Counted from the stretch's first letter, positions 43,333-54,967 are shown. The stretch: DNA of 64,000 nucleotides from Neovahlkampfia damariscottae (GCA_016618085.1 JABLTG010000001.1:3461-67460), one strand, 5' to 3'. Notes: generated by a model from the sequence alone, not told the origin. Numbers and translations are program-made.

Positions 43333-45396
43333 TTAATAAGCTCTTTTATTACTGGTTCTTGATTCATCATAATTTCTTTTTCTTTTTCTTCCTTTTGAAT
43401 AATAATATTCATCTTCTTCACTTGAATCAACACCTGATGAAGTATCACCATCATGATCCTTCAAAGCAATTCTTTGACTTCTTCTAACTGAAGATTCAAA
43501 AATTAAACTTAAATCATTTTCAACATCTTTTTTTTCCAAGAATGGATTTACTCGCTCTTGAAAGGTTTTCATGATTTTATTTTTTTTTCTTTTATCAAAA
43601 ACTGGTTGTGTTGGTATGTCAATTAATTTTTCATCCATTTCATCATTTTGATCAATTTCAAATGGTATAGCTTTTCCTAAAAGTTTAATTTTTTCATCTG
43701 AAATGTTATTTAATTCTTCAAATAAATCATAGGATTCTTGTTTTATTTTTTCATCTGATTGGTTATTGTTGGTTATTGTTTCTGATTGGTTTTCAATTTT
43801 AATTTTTTTTTCTTCTTCTTCATTTTGTTCTTCTTTTAATAAATTAAAATTATGAACATCTATTAATTCATAAACATCAAAACCTATAGGTTTTTTTTTT
43901 CTTGAAGGAGTATGACAAACACTATTATATACATTTAATTCAATCATTGGATCCATGAATAATGATTCAATTTCTTTTTCTTTCTTTTTTTTTTCAGTTT
44001 CAGGAATTAAGTTCAAAATTCTTTTTTTAATTTGTTCTTTCATTAATTCTTTATAATTTTCATATCTATAAGCAGTATCTGAGAACATTTTTAAAGAAAG
44101 ATTAGAAAATGAAAAATTCTTTGAATTTTCTAAGAATTCATCTTCTGAATCTGATCCAGATGCTAAAACTTCAGAATCTTCTGAGAAATCATCAGTTGAA
44201 ACTTTTTCATTTTCGTCCAATGAATAATCATCTAATCTGGTCATACGACTGCTTGGCTTTCTACGATTTGACTGTGTAGAATTTGGTTTTTTAACTTCTT
44301 TCTTTTTTTTATTATTCATTCCCATAGGTTTTCTTGAAGAAGGTGATGATAATTTTTTCATTTTTTGTTCAATACTTTCATTATCAATACTTCTTCTTCT
44401 GTGATTATTTTGATATCTACTATTTGATGAAGATGAAGAAGATGATGTGTTATAACTACTCATTCCATTATTTGTTTGATAAGGTGATGATGAAGAATAT
44501 AATCTTGAATTTGAATTTGATTGGTTTTGTGAAGATTGATATAATTGATTTTGATAACTTGAATAAGGATTTTGATAAGGATTACCTAAACCACCACTTC
44601 CATAAGGTGAATTTTGATTTCCATATCTCTGTTGATATTGTAAAGAACCCATCATAGGATTTGAATAATATTGTTGAGATTGAGTATAACTAGGTGGTCT
44701 TTGTGAATAATTTGAATAATTATTTTGTTGTGGTTGTTGTCTTTGATATGAAGGTGAATAACTTTGTCCTGTTCTGTTAAAAGAAGTTGAACCTGGATAA
44801 TTCAAGTTTCCGGAGTTTTGTTGTGAGTTTTTATGAGGTTCACTTGATGAATGAATATGACTTTGTTGTGGTTTATAAACTGGTGGTGGCTGTTGTAAAG
44901 CATTTGGTTTTAAAATTTCTGAAAGTGAATTTTTTAATTGAACGTTTTCACCAAATGATAAAAACATACTTTCTAAACGATCAGAACCTGTGTCAGGTTC
45001 ATTGACTTGTGTTGAAAATGGTAACTTTTGATGTTGAAAGTTGTTTTGTTCAAAACTTTTCATGAGGTTGATTGAAGCATCATGACTCTCTTTAATTTCA
45101 GGAACTTCATGTATTTTGATTGAGGAAGTATCAAAAAAGTTATCCTTTGATTTGTTTAATGAATTCTGGTTTGGAAATGTAAAACTATTCTCTTGTTTTT
45201 GTGGTGATGGTCCTGGTTGATTTTGTAAAATATTTTTAAAAATAGCATCTATAGGAGGTGGTTTTTCATTCAGTAATTCACTTGGTGAGAGTAAACCTTG
45301 GATTTCATTTCTTTTTGTATTAAAATTTGGTTGGTTTTTTTGTTGATTCTGTTGTCCTTGTGTATTCTCTTGGTTAAAGATATTGGAAGAAAACAT
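43333..45396 (-). CDS. Asn/Gln/Ser-rich nuclear protein of unknown function
   Basis: Single exon, 687 residues. The first 350 residues are low-complexity, with Q, N, S, Y and P runs resembling a prion-like or condensate-forming domain (for example QSYSPSYQRQQPQQNNYSN). Then come basic and acidic tracts, LDDYSLDENEKVST, and a more ordered part around YRYENYKELMKEQIKKRIL and PIGFDVYELIDVHNF. The C terminus is basic with KGRKRKRNYDE, a likely nuclear signal. No known domain is recognised. RNA- or chromatin-binding is a guess from composition. Confidence 0.75.
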   Translation of the reverse strand: MFSSNIFNQENTQGQQNQQKNQPNFNTKRNEIQGLLSPSELLNEKPPPIDAIFKNILQNQPGPSPQKQENSFTFPNQNSLNKSKDNFFDTSSIKIHEVPEIKESHDASINLMKSFEQNNFQHQKLPFSTQVNEPDTGSDRLESMFLSFGENVQLKNSLSEILKPNALQQPPPVYKPQQSHIHSSSEPHKNSQQNSGNLNYPGSTSFNRTGQSYSPSYQRQQPQQNNYSNYSQRPPSYTQSQQYYSNPMMGSLQYQQRYGNQNSPYGSGGLGNPYQNPYSSYQNQLYQSSQNQSNSNSRLYSSSSPYQTNNGMSSYNTSSSSSSSNSRYQNNHRRRSIDNESIEQKMKKLSSPSSRKPMGMNNKKKKEVKKPNSTQSNRRKPSSRMTRLDDYSLDENEKVSTDDFSEDSEVLASGSDSEDEFLENSKNFSFSNLSLKMFSDTAYRYENYKELMKEQIKKRILNLIPETEKKKKEKEIESLFMDPMIELNVYNSVCHTPSRKKKPIGFDVYELIDVHNFNLLKEEQNEEEEKKIKIENQSETITNNNQSDEKIKQESYDLFEELNNISDEKIKLLGKAIPFEIDQNDEMDEKLIDIPTQPVFDKRKKNKIMKTFQERVNPFLEKKDVENDLSLIFESSVRRSQRIALKDHDGDTSSGVDSSEEDEYYYSKGRKRKRNYDESRTSNKRAY

Positions 45397-46093
45397 TGTT
45401 GTTGTTTGATTGAGCTTTATTGAAATTGACGCGTCAAGGACGATGTTTCTTCACCAAAAAAATATCTTTACAAGTATCTCTGTTGACTGTCCAATGAGAA
45501 TACGCCACATTTTAGAACCTCTAAAACCGAATCAAGTGCACAAATATAAGTTTTAATAAAATTGATTTATTTTGTTGAGAAACATTCAATAATTACTTCA
45601 ATTGTAAGTTTTCCCTTCAATTTTTTCTTGGAAGAGAAAACCAATCAAGTTCAAGGAATAATTATTTAGTCGTTCAGAAAGAAAGGTGAACTCATAATAA
45701 CCAAAAATTACAGATGGATGAAAAAACTCTCAAAAAATTCTCAAATTTTCAAATTGGCATTTTCACCAGAAATTCCAAAAACTTGCGGTAAATTGAGCGT
45801 TATACCCAACTGTTTTCACTTGCAAAACGACTGATTTGATGAAAAAGAGAATTTTTACAGCAAAAAAACCTTCAAAATGGCTGACTTTTAAAGAACTTTT
45901 TTTTTTCTTTTTAAAGGAATTTCTTGAGTTTTGATAATGTTCTATATAATAAATTTAATCCTTTCATATTCAAAATCAGCAGACAAACAACAATTTTGTT
46001 CGGGTATTTATTGTTTTTATTGGCTATTTCTCATTCAACCAATAATACTCGTTTTGCCATAAACAAACCAAAAAATAATAACGTCAACCGAAA
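45397..46093. other. Divergent intergenic region, about 700 bp
   Basis: Long for this genome. It holds scattered CCAAT pentamers (for instance 45491-45495, 45646-45650 and 46039-46043) on both sides but no gene or RNA I can identify. Confidence 0.5.
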
Positions 46094-47341
46094 ATGAATT
46101 ATTTTCATTTTCTATTTTGTTTGACAACAATTTCTCATTAAACATTAGTTCTAACGTTAATTTCATTCATAAATTGCAATGAAATACCTGAACAGGTCAG
46201 AATTTCCATTGGATCTGAACCTGGTGAATATTCCGTCATGTGGAATTCAAAAAAGATAGGTTCACCAAGAATTGAATTTGGATATGGTCCAAAAGAATTG
46301 GTTCATAACCAAAAAGGACAAGCAATAGAAGCAACAGTTTGTAAAAAATATAAAACAGTCAATAATGAAGTTATCATAAAAGTGACAAAAGACAAAAGAG
46401 TTTATTATAGAGTTTCCAATGCTAAAAAAGGACCATGGTCATATATCTTTGGTAAGCTTTACTTTTTCAAAATTTAACAAAATTCAACAGAGTTTTTTAG
46501 TAAAACTACTGGAGATTTTAGTTTTCTTGCTGTTGGTGATACAAATTTGAAAACAGAAGATGGCTTAAAAATGCCTAGTTTTTTGAAAAAATTTCGTTCG
46601 GATTTGTTTTTGCATCTTGGAGATGTTGCTTATGACCAAGGTAAACGTCCAGAAGAATGGGATAATGTGGGAAAAGCAATGGAACCTATATCTAGTACAA
46701 GACCTTTACAACATGTAGTAGGAAATCATGATGCTCATTGCGACGAAAAATATGAACAATTTCTTTTTCGATTTAGCAAACTTCCAGGAAAGAATTCTCG
46801 AGGTGGAAATGTATTTTATTCATTTGTAAGAAAAACTCTATTAAAGAAATAGGACTTTTCACATGTACATTTTGTCATACTGTCAACGGAATCAGTGCAA
46901 AGTCTAAAGGAAGATTCAATTCAACATAATTGGTTGAAAAGTGACTTGAAAAATGTAGATAGAAAGAAAACACCTTGGGTTATTGTTTCACATCATCAAC
47001 CTCCTTATAGTCCAAATGGAACTGGAGAAGAAGAACTCAGAAAAATTTTAGATCCATTGTATGAAAAGCATAATGTTGACATTGTACTTGTTGGTCATGT
47101 TCATGTTTATGGAAGATCATGTCAGGCATTATACGGAAAATGTCAACAAAAAGGACCTATTCATTTGAATTTAGGAACTGGAGGAGCAGATTTTAAACAA
47201 TTCAGAGATTTACCGACTTGGACAAGAATGAGAGAATACATTAAAGGAATTGGCAAATTTGAAGTGACTAAAAAAAGAATTGATTTTTCATTTGTTGGTG
47301 TAAATGATAAAATAATTGATAAATACACTTTTTCAAAATAA
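46094..47341 (+). CDS. Secreted purple acid phosphatase
   Basis: Exons 46094-46118, 46149-46451, 46491-46825 and 46853-47341 give 383 residues. Splicing the 30-nt first intron creates a clean signal peptide, MNYFHFLFFLTLISFINC. An N-terminal fibronectin-like part (ISIGSEPGEYSVMWNS) precedes the dimetal phosphatase: AVGDTN, LGDVAYD, VVGNHDAH, SHHQPPYSPNG and GHVHVYGRS. These supply the Fe-Zn/Mn ligands of plant-type purple acid phosphatases. It would release phosphate in an acidic lysosomal or extracellular space. The third intron is only 27 nt. Confidence 0.9.
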
Positions 47342-47347
47342 AATTTT

Positions 47348-49615
47348 TTAATGCAATGATTGTAATGAATCTGCAATTTTTAACACTTCATGAGGCGGAA
47401 CAACAATGAAATCAATTTCTTTCAAAACCAAATTGTTGATCAATGACAAATCAATATTCCCATCAACGGATTCTAAATGAAGACCAATAATTTTGTTTGC
47501 TTGATGAGCTCTTGTAATTAATCTTTCCAAAAATGGTAAAATTGTATTTGATTGGGTTGCAATGAATTCAGAAATGTTGACTTGTTCAACATCAAGATTA
47601 TCACAAAATAACTTTGTTAACCATTCAATATTTATCATAAACCCATTAACATGATCAAATTTCTTTTCAAAATCAATTGAGTTTGAAGGGATTGGAACAT
47701 CAATAAGAAATTTCCAACCATGTTCTTTTAATAATCCAAAATTTCTTATTTTTTTCATCAATTTTTCACATTCATCCGGTTGTAAATCATCTGGAATTTG
47801 AATCATAATATTTGAAAAACCAATAATATCTTTAACTCTTTTTAAAACAGATACTTCGAATTGTAATATTTCTTCATTTTGGACATTTGATAATTTGACA
47901 ATTGAAAATTTTGGATAGAATGGAGTGCATCCATAAGCAATACTTTCAGCAACTTTTTCAAAAATGTACGTTTCTAATGATCCAAATCCTTTTGACAATT
48001 CTAAAACTTCTTCATTGAATAATTCAACAACATTTTGTTCCATCAATCCATGACTCATGTAATGATCAAATCCTAAAGATTTATAAACGGAATCAAATGT
48101 TAAACAACCAATTCCATCATTTGGAACATGATGAACATCAAATGATTTTGCAAAATCCAAAAGTTCAATCATCAATTTTGTCTTCATTTTTGGTAATTCC
48201 AAACGACAACTATATTCCTTCATATGGTATTGTAAATGTGAATCAAAAATAATTCCTTCTTCTGAGAAAGTTGAATTGTCCATGGTAACTAATTGTTTAT
48301 CTTTAATTTTTTCAGTTCCATATTTTGTACCAATGATACAATTAAGATTTCCTTCTCTGCACATTCTTGAAACTAAACTTGATTTATTACCAATATCAGT
48401 AATTAATCCAACTGATTCTTTAAGAACATCATGCCAAGAACGATCAACACTTTCTGCTAAAATGATAGAGTGTTTTTCAAAATTAGTGTCTACAGGTGAT
48501 TCCATTTTACAAATTCTTCCATTGATAATTTCAGTTCCAATTTTGAATCCAGTTGCCAAAATTTTATTATCATCATATTCTCCTTGTTTTAAAGTGAACA
48601 CTTTCATGCAACTCAATTTTTGTGGTATTGAACTATTTGATGGTGAAATACGTACAATGTGAATATTGCTCTCTTGATCTAATGTCCATTCAACTTCAAT
48701 GATTATTTCCTTTTTAAAAGTTGACGAAAAAAATCTTTCAATTGCTTTTGTGTCTCTTGCTATTTTCAATACATATTCATCAGGTAAACAAAATGAATCT
48801 ATTTGTTTTTGACTCAATTTCTTTAATTCTAATGGAAATCCTCCTGAATATGAAAAATGTTTCTTTCCTAATTCCTTTTTGATGATTGGAGTTAAATTTG
48901 GATTTAATCTTTTTTCAAAGATGACCCATTCATCAGGTTTGATTAATCCCTTTTCAAGTAAATCTAATTTGATTCCATAGGTACCAGTGACAACAATGGA
49001 GTTGTCAAATTTTTTGAATATATCTCTTGAATAGGCATCTCCACAACATGTGTTTGAAGTGTTGATCATTCTTTGAACACCAACTGAAATTCCATGTTTA
49101 AAATGATTTATTCCTTGGGTTTCTCTAAAAATCATTTCTCTTGGACTGAAGAAAAATGAAAAACATTTCATTACACCATCCAGTAAATCTTCTTCATTTT
49201 GAATACCAAGAATTGAAGTTCCAGGTAGAGAGTAATCAGCAGATGAAGATTTTATTGCAATTTCCGGTGACATTGATTCATTCTTCAATTCATCATAAGC
49301 TTTTAAAATTAAGTTTTCAATTTCCGAGTTAAATTGAGACTCTAGTATCATCTGTTGCATTTCTAAACTTCTTAACTCCAATTCTTCAGTATTACTAAAA
49401 TCTAAATTTTCATGAAGTGAAAGTATCTTTGGTATGATTTTATTTTCATGTAGATGTTGATTAAACATATTGGAAGTGATTGCAAATCCATTTGGAATGT
49501 TGATTCCTTTTGGACCTAAGTGTCGATAAGCTTCACCAAGAAGAGCATTTTTTGTGCCAATTTGAGGTATATCTTGAATAGTAACGTTTTTGAACCAAAT
49601 AATCTTCCTGTTCAT
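47348..49615 (-). CDS. Phosphoenolpyruvate synthase-like protein without the catalytic histidine
   Basis: Single exon, 755 residues, close to the roughly 790 of bacterial PpsA and co-linear with it. The ATP-grasp half is recognisable (WFKNVTIQDIPQIGTKNALL, then PNGFAITSNMF, then IKSSSADYSLPGTSILGIQ and GISVGVQRM). In the swivelling domain PpsA has D-R-G-G-x-T-C-H; here residues about 407-414 read DIGNKSSL, so the phosphorylated histidine is replaced by leucine. The PEP-domain is strongly diverged too. It is therefore probably a pseudoenzyme, perhaps regulatory, unless it uses another mechanism. The origin is bacterial-type and the frame is intact. Confidence 0.8.
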   Translation of the reverse strand: MNRKIIWFKNVTIQDIPQIGTKNALLGEAYRHLGPKGINIPNGFAITSNMFNQHLHENKIIPKILSLHENLDFSNTEELELRSLEMQQMILESQFNSEIENLILKAYDELKNESMSPEIAIKSSSADYSLPGTSILGIQNEEDLLDGVMKCFSFFFSPREMIFRETQGINHFKHGISVGVQRMINTSNTCCGDAYSRDIFKKFDNSIVVTGTYGIKLDLLEKGLIKPDEWVIFEKRLNPNLTPIIKKELGKKHFSYSGGFPLELKKLSQKQIDSFCLPDEYVLKIARDTKAIERFFSSTFKKEIIIEVEWTLDQESNIHIVRISPSNSSIPQKLSCMKVFTLKQGEYDDNKILATGFKIGTEIINGRICKMESPVDTNFEKHSIILAESVDRSWHDVLKESVGLITDIGNKSSLVSRMCREGNLNCIIGTKYGTEKIKDKQLVTMDNSTFSEEGIIFDSHLQYHMKEYSCRLELPKMKTKLMIELLDFAKSFDVHHVPNDGIGCLTFDSVYKSLGFDHYMSHGLMEQNVVELFNEEVLELSKGFGSLETYIFEKVAESIAYGCTPFYPKFSIVKLSNVQNEEILQFEVSVLKRVKDIIGFSNIMIQIPDDLQPDECEKLMKKIRNFGLLKEHGWKFLIDVPIPSNSIDFEKKFDHVNGFMINIEWLTKLFCDNLDVEQVNISEFIATQSNTILPFLERLITRAHQANKIIGLHLESVDGNIDLSLINNLVLKEIDFIVVPPHEVLKIADSLQSLH

Positions 49616-49655
49616 TCTCTTTCCCAAATTGAAAACTGATCAATTTTTTATCTGA

Positions 49656-49660
49656 TTGGT
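49656..49660 (-). promoter_or_regulatory. CCAAT box of the PEP-synthase-like gene
   Basis: CCAATCAG on the minus strand, 40 nt before the ATG at 49615. Confidence 0.45.
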
Positions 49661-49692
49661 CAAACTCCACCAACAAAAAATTTCTTCATGCA

Positions 49693-50519
49693 TTATTTAT
49701 CCTTCATGATATCAATCACAGTAGAAAATTGATCAAATGATTCTTTATCTAGATTATCACAAAATGAACGAAATGATCGATCTTGTACGTATCTTTTGAA
49801 GCAATCAATCTGTAAACTTAAATTTACAATTTTTTCAATTGCTGAAAACAAATCAATAGGACAATCACTTGGAGAACATACATCTATTTTCTGAGTAATA
49901 TCTCTTCTTGTTTCATTCGATATGTTTATTTCTGATTCAGAAAATGGAACAATAAACAAACTAAACATTTCCATAGCTCTCTTATATCTTTCTCTTGGTG
50001 TTTTGATAGTCATATACTTTTCTATTTCTTCTTTACATTTAAATAATTCATCATTATGTGATTCTTCAAGAAAAACTGAAAATGCTTTTTTAAGTTTTTT
50101 ATTTTTCATTGCTTTGTCATAGTTATAATCAAAGTTCACGTAAAAAATTTCTGGCGGTAAATTTTGTTCTGAAGCAATTTCTTTCATTGTTGTTTTTCCA
50201 TTTGAATTCTTTAATATATCAAGTTTGATCATGAAACTTTCCACGTTTTCCGTTATTTTAATGGACAATCTGTTTTTCGTACTTTCTCTCCTTTTTGTAA
50301 TTTTTTCTTTGTTTAATTCTGAATTAAATTGTTCATCTAAAGATATTCCTCCTTGTCTATTCAGTGAATTCAATGGAGCGCTTAATGATTTTCGTTTTAA
50401 TGTGTTTGGTTTAGGAGTAGGAGCAACTATTTCTTTAATTTATTGTGGGACTTACATTGAATTGATTCTTTATCATCACTTTTTCTTCTTTTCAATATTG
50501 CCGATAGCACTGAAGCCAT
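49693..50519 (-). CDS. Small RGS-domain protein
   Basis: Exons 50519-50456 and 50426-49693 give 265 residues; a 29-nt intron joins the short first exon (MASVLSAILKRRK) to the rest. Residues about 125-255 form an RGS domain (LKKAFSVFLEESHND, then IDCFKRYVQDRSFRSF). It is one of at least three RGS loci in the window, but not close in sequence to the RGS/START genes. A GAP role towards a G-alpha protein is inferred. CCAAT lies 26 nt upstream. Confidence 0.82.
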
Positions 50520-50545
50520 GTTGTCTGTTTCGAAAAAATGAATCT

Positions 50546-50550
50546 ATTGG
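50546..50550 (-). promoter_or_regulatory. CCAAT box of the small RGS gene
   Basis: CCAATAGATTC on the minus strand, 26 nt before the ATG at 50519. Confidence 0.45.
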
Positions 50551-50630
50551 TGGAAAAATTTAACGAATAGTATTTCTCTCACCTATTTAAGAAACGGAAA
50601 AATAAAAATGGAGTTTTTTTTTTTTAAATT

Positions 50631-51806
50631 TTATTCTTCTATTTCTTCTATTTCTTCAATTTTAACCTCCTCAGCTTCTTTGAAAAAATAATCTTTGACT
50701 TCTTTAAAAGCATTTTCTGATTTTTCCAGAAATTTGAATTTGTAGCAAGATTCAACAACTTGAGGATTTCCTGGTACTTTTAAGGTGACTTTCACCTCTC
50801 CAACTTTAGAACAAATTGGTGATTCACATAAAATGAGGTTAGATTCGGCCATTAAAATTTTAACTTGTTCATTTCCGAATTTTAAAATAAAATTATCAGG
50901 ATATAATACAGCTACTGAGAAAAAGTTCTGTCCAGTTATTTTTATAACTGAACTTTTTGAATTGAAAGCAAAAGGTGGTTGAATGTTGAAGAATTCAGGT
51001 ACTACAGAACAAGCTTCTTTTCTACGTTGTTTTTCCTTGCCTCTTCTTGTTATAGTTTCAAATTTTTCAGTTTCTGCTGTACTTACAATTTGTCCATTTG
51101 TATCATCTTTGATGTTAAATCTCAAATGAAATCTTTGACCTTTCGAGAAGTTAGAAAAAAAACAAAAAGAACTACCATAATTATGACTTGCAAAGTGTAC
51201 CGTCATGTTTTCAAATATCACCGAGAAATCTCCGGGTGGAAAACTCTTTGACTTTTCTAAAAGATCGATTTCTGCATTTTGTTGATTTGTTTTCTTTCCA
51301 ATGAGAAGCGCCTCTAAACTGAAAGTTCTAAATGTTTCGTATTTTGGTATTGAAATTCTTAAAATGTGCTTTGGTAGAGGTACTTTGTTTTCTCTTCCTC
51401 CAGATTGTTTTGGAACTGGGTTCGAAATGAATCCTTCGACGATGGTTATCTCAGGAGGACTATAATCTTGCATTTGTTGCACATCATTTTTTTCAAAATT
51501 GACTGGATTTTGGAATTCATAAGAATTGGTTTTCAATGGTGGCAAATACATTGGTGTAGGCACTTGTTCTCTTTTGACCGTTGGGTAAAATTGATTTCTG
51601 TTGAATTGCTTTTGTTGATTTTGATAGAATGTGGTTGGTGAATTCATTCCTTGGAATTGTTGTACATTATAGTTTGGAGGATAGGTCGGTGTTGGTAAAA
51701 ATACTTTTGGTTTCAAATCGTAGCTGATCGGTTTAGGAATTTGAATCTTTTGTTTTTTTGAAGGACTTTCATCTGTGAAGTTGTTTGTATTGAGTGAGTT
51801 GAACAT
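50631..51806 (-). CDS. IPT/TIG-domain nuclear protein, possible transcription factor
   Basis: Single exon, 391 residues. A proline- and glutamine-rich N terminus precedes a beta-rich block (LRISIPKYETFRTFS, FASHNYGSSFCFFSNFSKG, LRFNIKDDTNG), a basic link (RRGKEKQRRKEAC) and an IPT/TIG immunoglobulin-like domain (FNIQPPFAFNSKSSVIKI TGQNFF). This order, DNA-contacting beta domain, basic patch, then IPT, is the layout of Rel-type, CSL and related regulators, but sequence identity is too low to name one. Highly acidic EEIEEIEE at the C terminus may be an activation tail. Confidence 0.65.
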   Translation of the reverse strand: MFNSLNTNNFTDESPSKKQKIQIPKPISYDLKPKVFLPTPTYPPNYNVQQFQGMNSPTTFYQNQQKQFNRNQFYPTVKREQVPTPMYLPPLKTNSYEFQNPVNFEKNDVQQMQDYSPPEITIVEGFISNPVPKQSGGRENKVPLPKHILRISIPKYETFRTFSLEALLIGKKTNQQNAEIDLLEKSKSFPPGDFSVIFENMTVHFASHNYGSSFCFFSNFSKGQRFHLRFNIKDDTNGQIVSTAETEKFETITRRGKEKQRRKEACSVVPEFFNIQPPFAFNSKSSVIKITGQNFFSVAVLYPDNFILKFGNEQVKILMAESNLILCESPICSKVGEVKVTLKVPGNPQVVESCYKFKFLEKSENAFKEVKDYFFKEAEEVKIEEIEEIEE

Positions 51807-52140
51807 TCTTCCTAATTGACCAATGAGTTTGATTTCTCTTCATGATTGGCCAATTAGCTCCATCAAACAATCTGTTTTCACTAGAACATTACAATTGAAA
51901 CTGATGTTATTTTTTAAAAATATTTGATGTCAGGGCATCTCTGATAGTCTTCTCTTACCAACCGATTTTTTTGTTGGGATAATTGTCCAATGAAAAATGT
52001 CATAATTTTCCAAAAAACTACCAAAATATTTTTTTGATTATTCCTTGTTTAAATTCTTTTTTCAGTTTTTTTATTTTGAGTTTTTTTTCAACCAATGAAA
52101 TTCCCTTTTGATTCGATAAATTTTTGCACATCACTGAACA
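51807..52140. promoter_or_regulatory. CCAAT-rich divergent promoter region
   Basis: At least five CCAAT pentamers, in both orientations, lie here (51820, 51845, 51850, 51987 and 52092 regions) between the IPT gene and UTP13. Nothing else is recognised. Confidence 0.5.
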
Positions 52141-54967
52141 ATGTCTTTGATCAGAAATTATGAACCAAAATCATTAATTTCAGTAATATATATGGGTGGT
52201 GATGTAGTATTTCCAAAGAGTGAAAAATTCTTTATTTGCTCTTGTGATGAAAATGCTAACATTGTTGATTACCAAACATCAGAATTTTTAAGTTCACTCC
52301 AAGGAGTAAAAAAAAAAAAAACAAAAAAGTAACTTTTATTTTAGGACAGTTATGTCATTTCACTTGCTATAAATCCAAATGGAAAATATTTAGCAATGAG
52401 TTGTCGAAGTCAAAACATTTTTGTGTGGAATCTCGCAAAAAAGATTAAATACCGTTCCATTAGAGTAATAACTTTGTTATATTTTTTATTTTTTTCAATA
52501 GAATGATAGTCCTGTGATTTCACTTGACTATGATCCAAGTGGAACTTTATTAGCATTTGGTCAAGGTATTACCTCAAAAAAAAAAATAATTCAACAAAAT
52601 TTTAAAAGGTGATCATACTGTAAAGGTTTATGATTTTGAAAATAATTATGTTACACATCATTTCAAAGGTCATACTTGTAAGAGAATTTACGAATAATTT
52701 TTTTTTCTTTTAGCAAGAGTTCATTTAGTCAAATTTCATCCAGATTCATCAAAATATCTTTTATTTACTTGTTCACAAGATGGTGTTAGATGTTGGAATT
52801 TGAGAAATAGAAAGTAAAATTTCGGAGATTTTTTTAACACAAATTTTTTCAAGATGTATTGCTCATTTCACTGATCATTCGGAAAACATAACAGATATGA
52901 CATTCTCTGCAGATGGAAAAATTCTCGTTACTAGTGGATTAGATGAAGTTTTGAATATTTATTCAATAGAAAATTTAGGTTTGTTAAAAACAATACCACT
53001 TTATGAAGTAAGAAAAACAAATCTATTAAATCAAAAGTCAATTCAATCAATTTGTTTTGTACCAAAAGATGAACAAAAAGATGAAGAATATTTAGTTACA
53101 ATTGGCTCCAAAAATAACTTAAGAAAATGGGATTATGAACAGTCAGATTGTATACAAGAACTTAAATTGAAATCACCAGTTTCAAAATTATTGTAAGAAT
53201 ATTCAATGCATAATTAACATATTTAGATACATGAAGAATGAAGAAAATATTTTTTGCATTTCAGAAGAAAACAATTTCTTTTTTTACAATTTTAAATCCT
53301 TGGAAGAAAAAAAACACATTTTAGGATTTAATGATGAAATTGTTGATTTAAGTTACATTGGAAAGAAGACTCAAAAGATCATTATCGCAACAAATTCTGA
53401 TTTTTTGACAATTTTTGATTTGGAAACTAAAAATACAGAAATTTTAAAAGGTCACAAGGATGTCATTTTGTCAGTTTCATCAACATCAGATTCAAAATAT
53501 TTCGTTTCTGGAGCTAAAGATGATACAATTAGAGTTTGGGAAATTGAAAAAATGAGATGTATTGCCATTGGAGATTCACATACTGCACCAATCACATCAG
53601 TTTGTGTTTCACCAAACAATGAATTTTTTTGCAGTGTCAGTGATGACAAAACATTAAAAAAATGGCAATTCAAACCTGTCAAAAGTCATACTGAAAAACA
53701 CAAAAAGACAAATGGAACATTGAAAGAAAGAGATATTTTACCACTTAATGCAGAAACTTGTGTTGCTCATGCAAAAGACATCACAGAAGTTTCAATATCA
53801 CCAAATTCCGAATTAATTGCAACATCGTCTGTTGATAAAACTGTTAAAATTTTTAATGCATATGACTTACAAAAAATATCAGAATTTACACATAAAGCAG
53901 CAGTTTGGTGTGTTGCATTTTCGAATGTTGAAAAATGTATTGCAACAGGTGCAAATGATAGATTAATTCGTATTTGGTCATTGACATCAGGAACATGTAT
54001 TAAAGTGTTAGAAGGACATACAAAGTCAGTTATGAAAGTTAAGTATATTAACAATGGAACACAACTATTATCTGTTGGATCTGATGGATTAACTAAAATT
54101 TGGAATTTAAAAACAAATGAATGTGAAGCAACTTTTGATGAACATTCAGAAAGAATTTGGTCATTAGATGTTAGAAAAGATGGTGAAGAATTTATCACTG
54201 GTGGAGAAGATTCAAAAATTGTGTTATGGAAAGAAAATACTCAAATTATTGCTCAAGAAGAACAAAAACTTGCTGATGATGAAATTTTGAAAGATCAACA
54301 AATCAAAAATTTAGTTCGTGGAAATAATTTCAAAGAAGCTGTTTTGACTGCAATAACATTAGAAAGACCAAGATTGTTATTTGACTTGATTCAAAAAATT
54401 GATAATTTAGATGAAATTATAGATGGTTTGTCACATGAACAAATCACTCATTTATTCCAATATTCAATTGATTGGAACACAAATTCAAGATTTTCTGATG
54501 TTGCACAAAAAATTTTATTTTCAATTTTGAAAAAAGTTGATCCTAGTTTTGTTTCTTTTGCATATGAAAAATCAGTTGATTCATTAATTGCTTATTCAAG
54601 AAGACATTTGAAGAGAATGGAATCACTTTTAGAAAGATCATATTTCATGGATTATCTTTTAACAAATATGAATTTATTAATACCAACTGAATCTGATGAA
54701 GATTCAGAATCCTCATCATTATTGAAAAATAAACCAAAAACTGAAAATTTTTCTGATGTTGTAAAAGTGAAATTTGTTGAAGAAAAATCAGATGAAAAAT
54801 TGAAAGTTGAAAAAATGATTCAAGAATCATTTGAAGATGAAAAAAATAAAGAACAACCTAAAAATAAAGAAAATAAACCAAAAAATAACAAAAAAACAAA
54901 AAAAAACAAATCGGAAAAATCAATTTCACATGAAGAAGAAAAACCAAAAAAGAAGAAAAAACTTTAA
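52141..54967 (+). CDS. UTP13: U3 snoRNP (SSU processome) WD40 protein UTP13/TBL3
   Basis: Seven exons (52141-52305, 52345-52464, 52502-52565, 52609-52677, 52714-52813, 52854-53192, 53227-54967) give 865 residues. Two WD40 propellers with about twelve blades (for example GDHTVKVYDF, KDDTIRVWEI, SVDKTVKIFNA, SDGLTKIWNL, EDSKIVLWKE) are followed by the Utp13 C-terminal helical domain (LVRGNNFKEAVLTAITLERP). It acts in 18S rRNA maturation in the nucleolus. The final 70 residues are lysine-rich and disordered. All introns lie in the first propeller. Confidence 0.93.

Noticed and set aside
44334-44657. Open frame opposite the low-complexity nuclear protein
   Set aside because: Its composition mirrors the Asn/Gln/Ser repeats of the opposite strand; it has no family similarity and no promoter.
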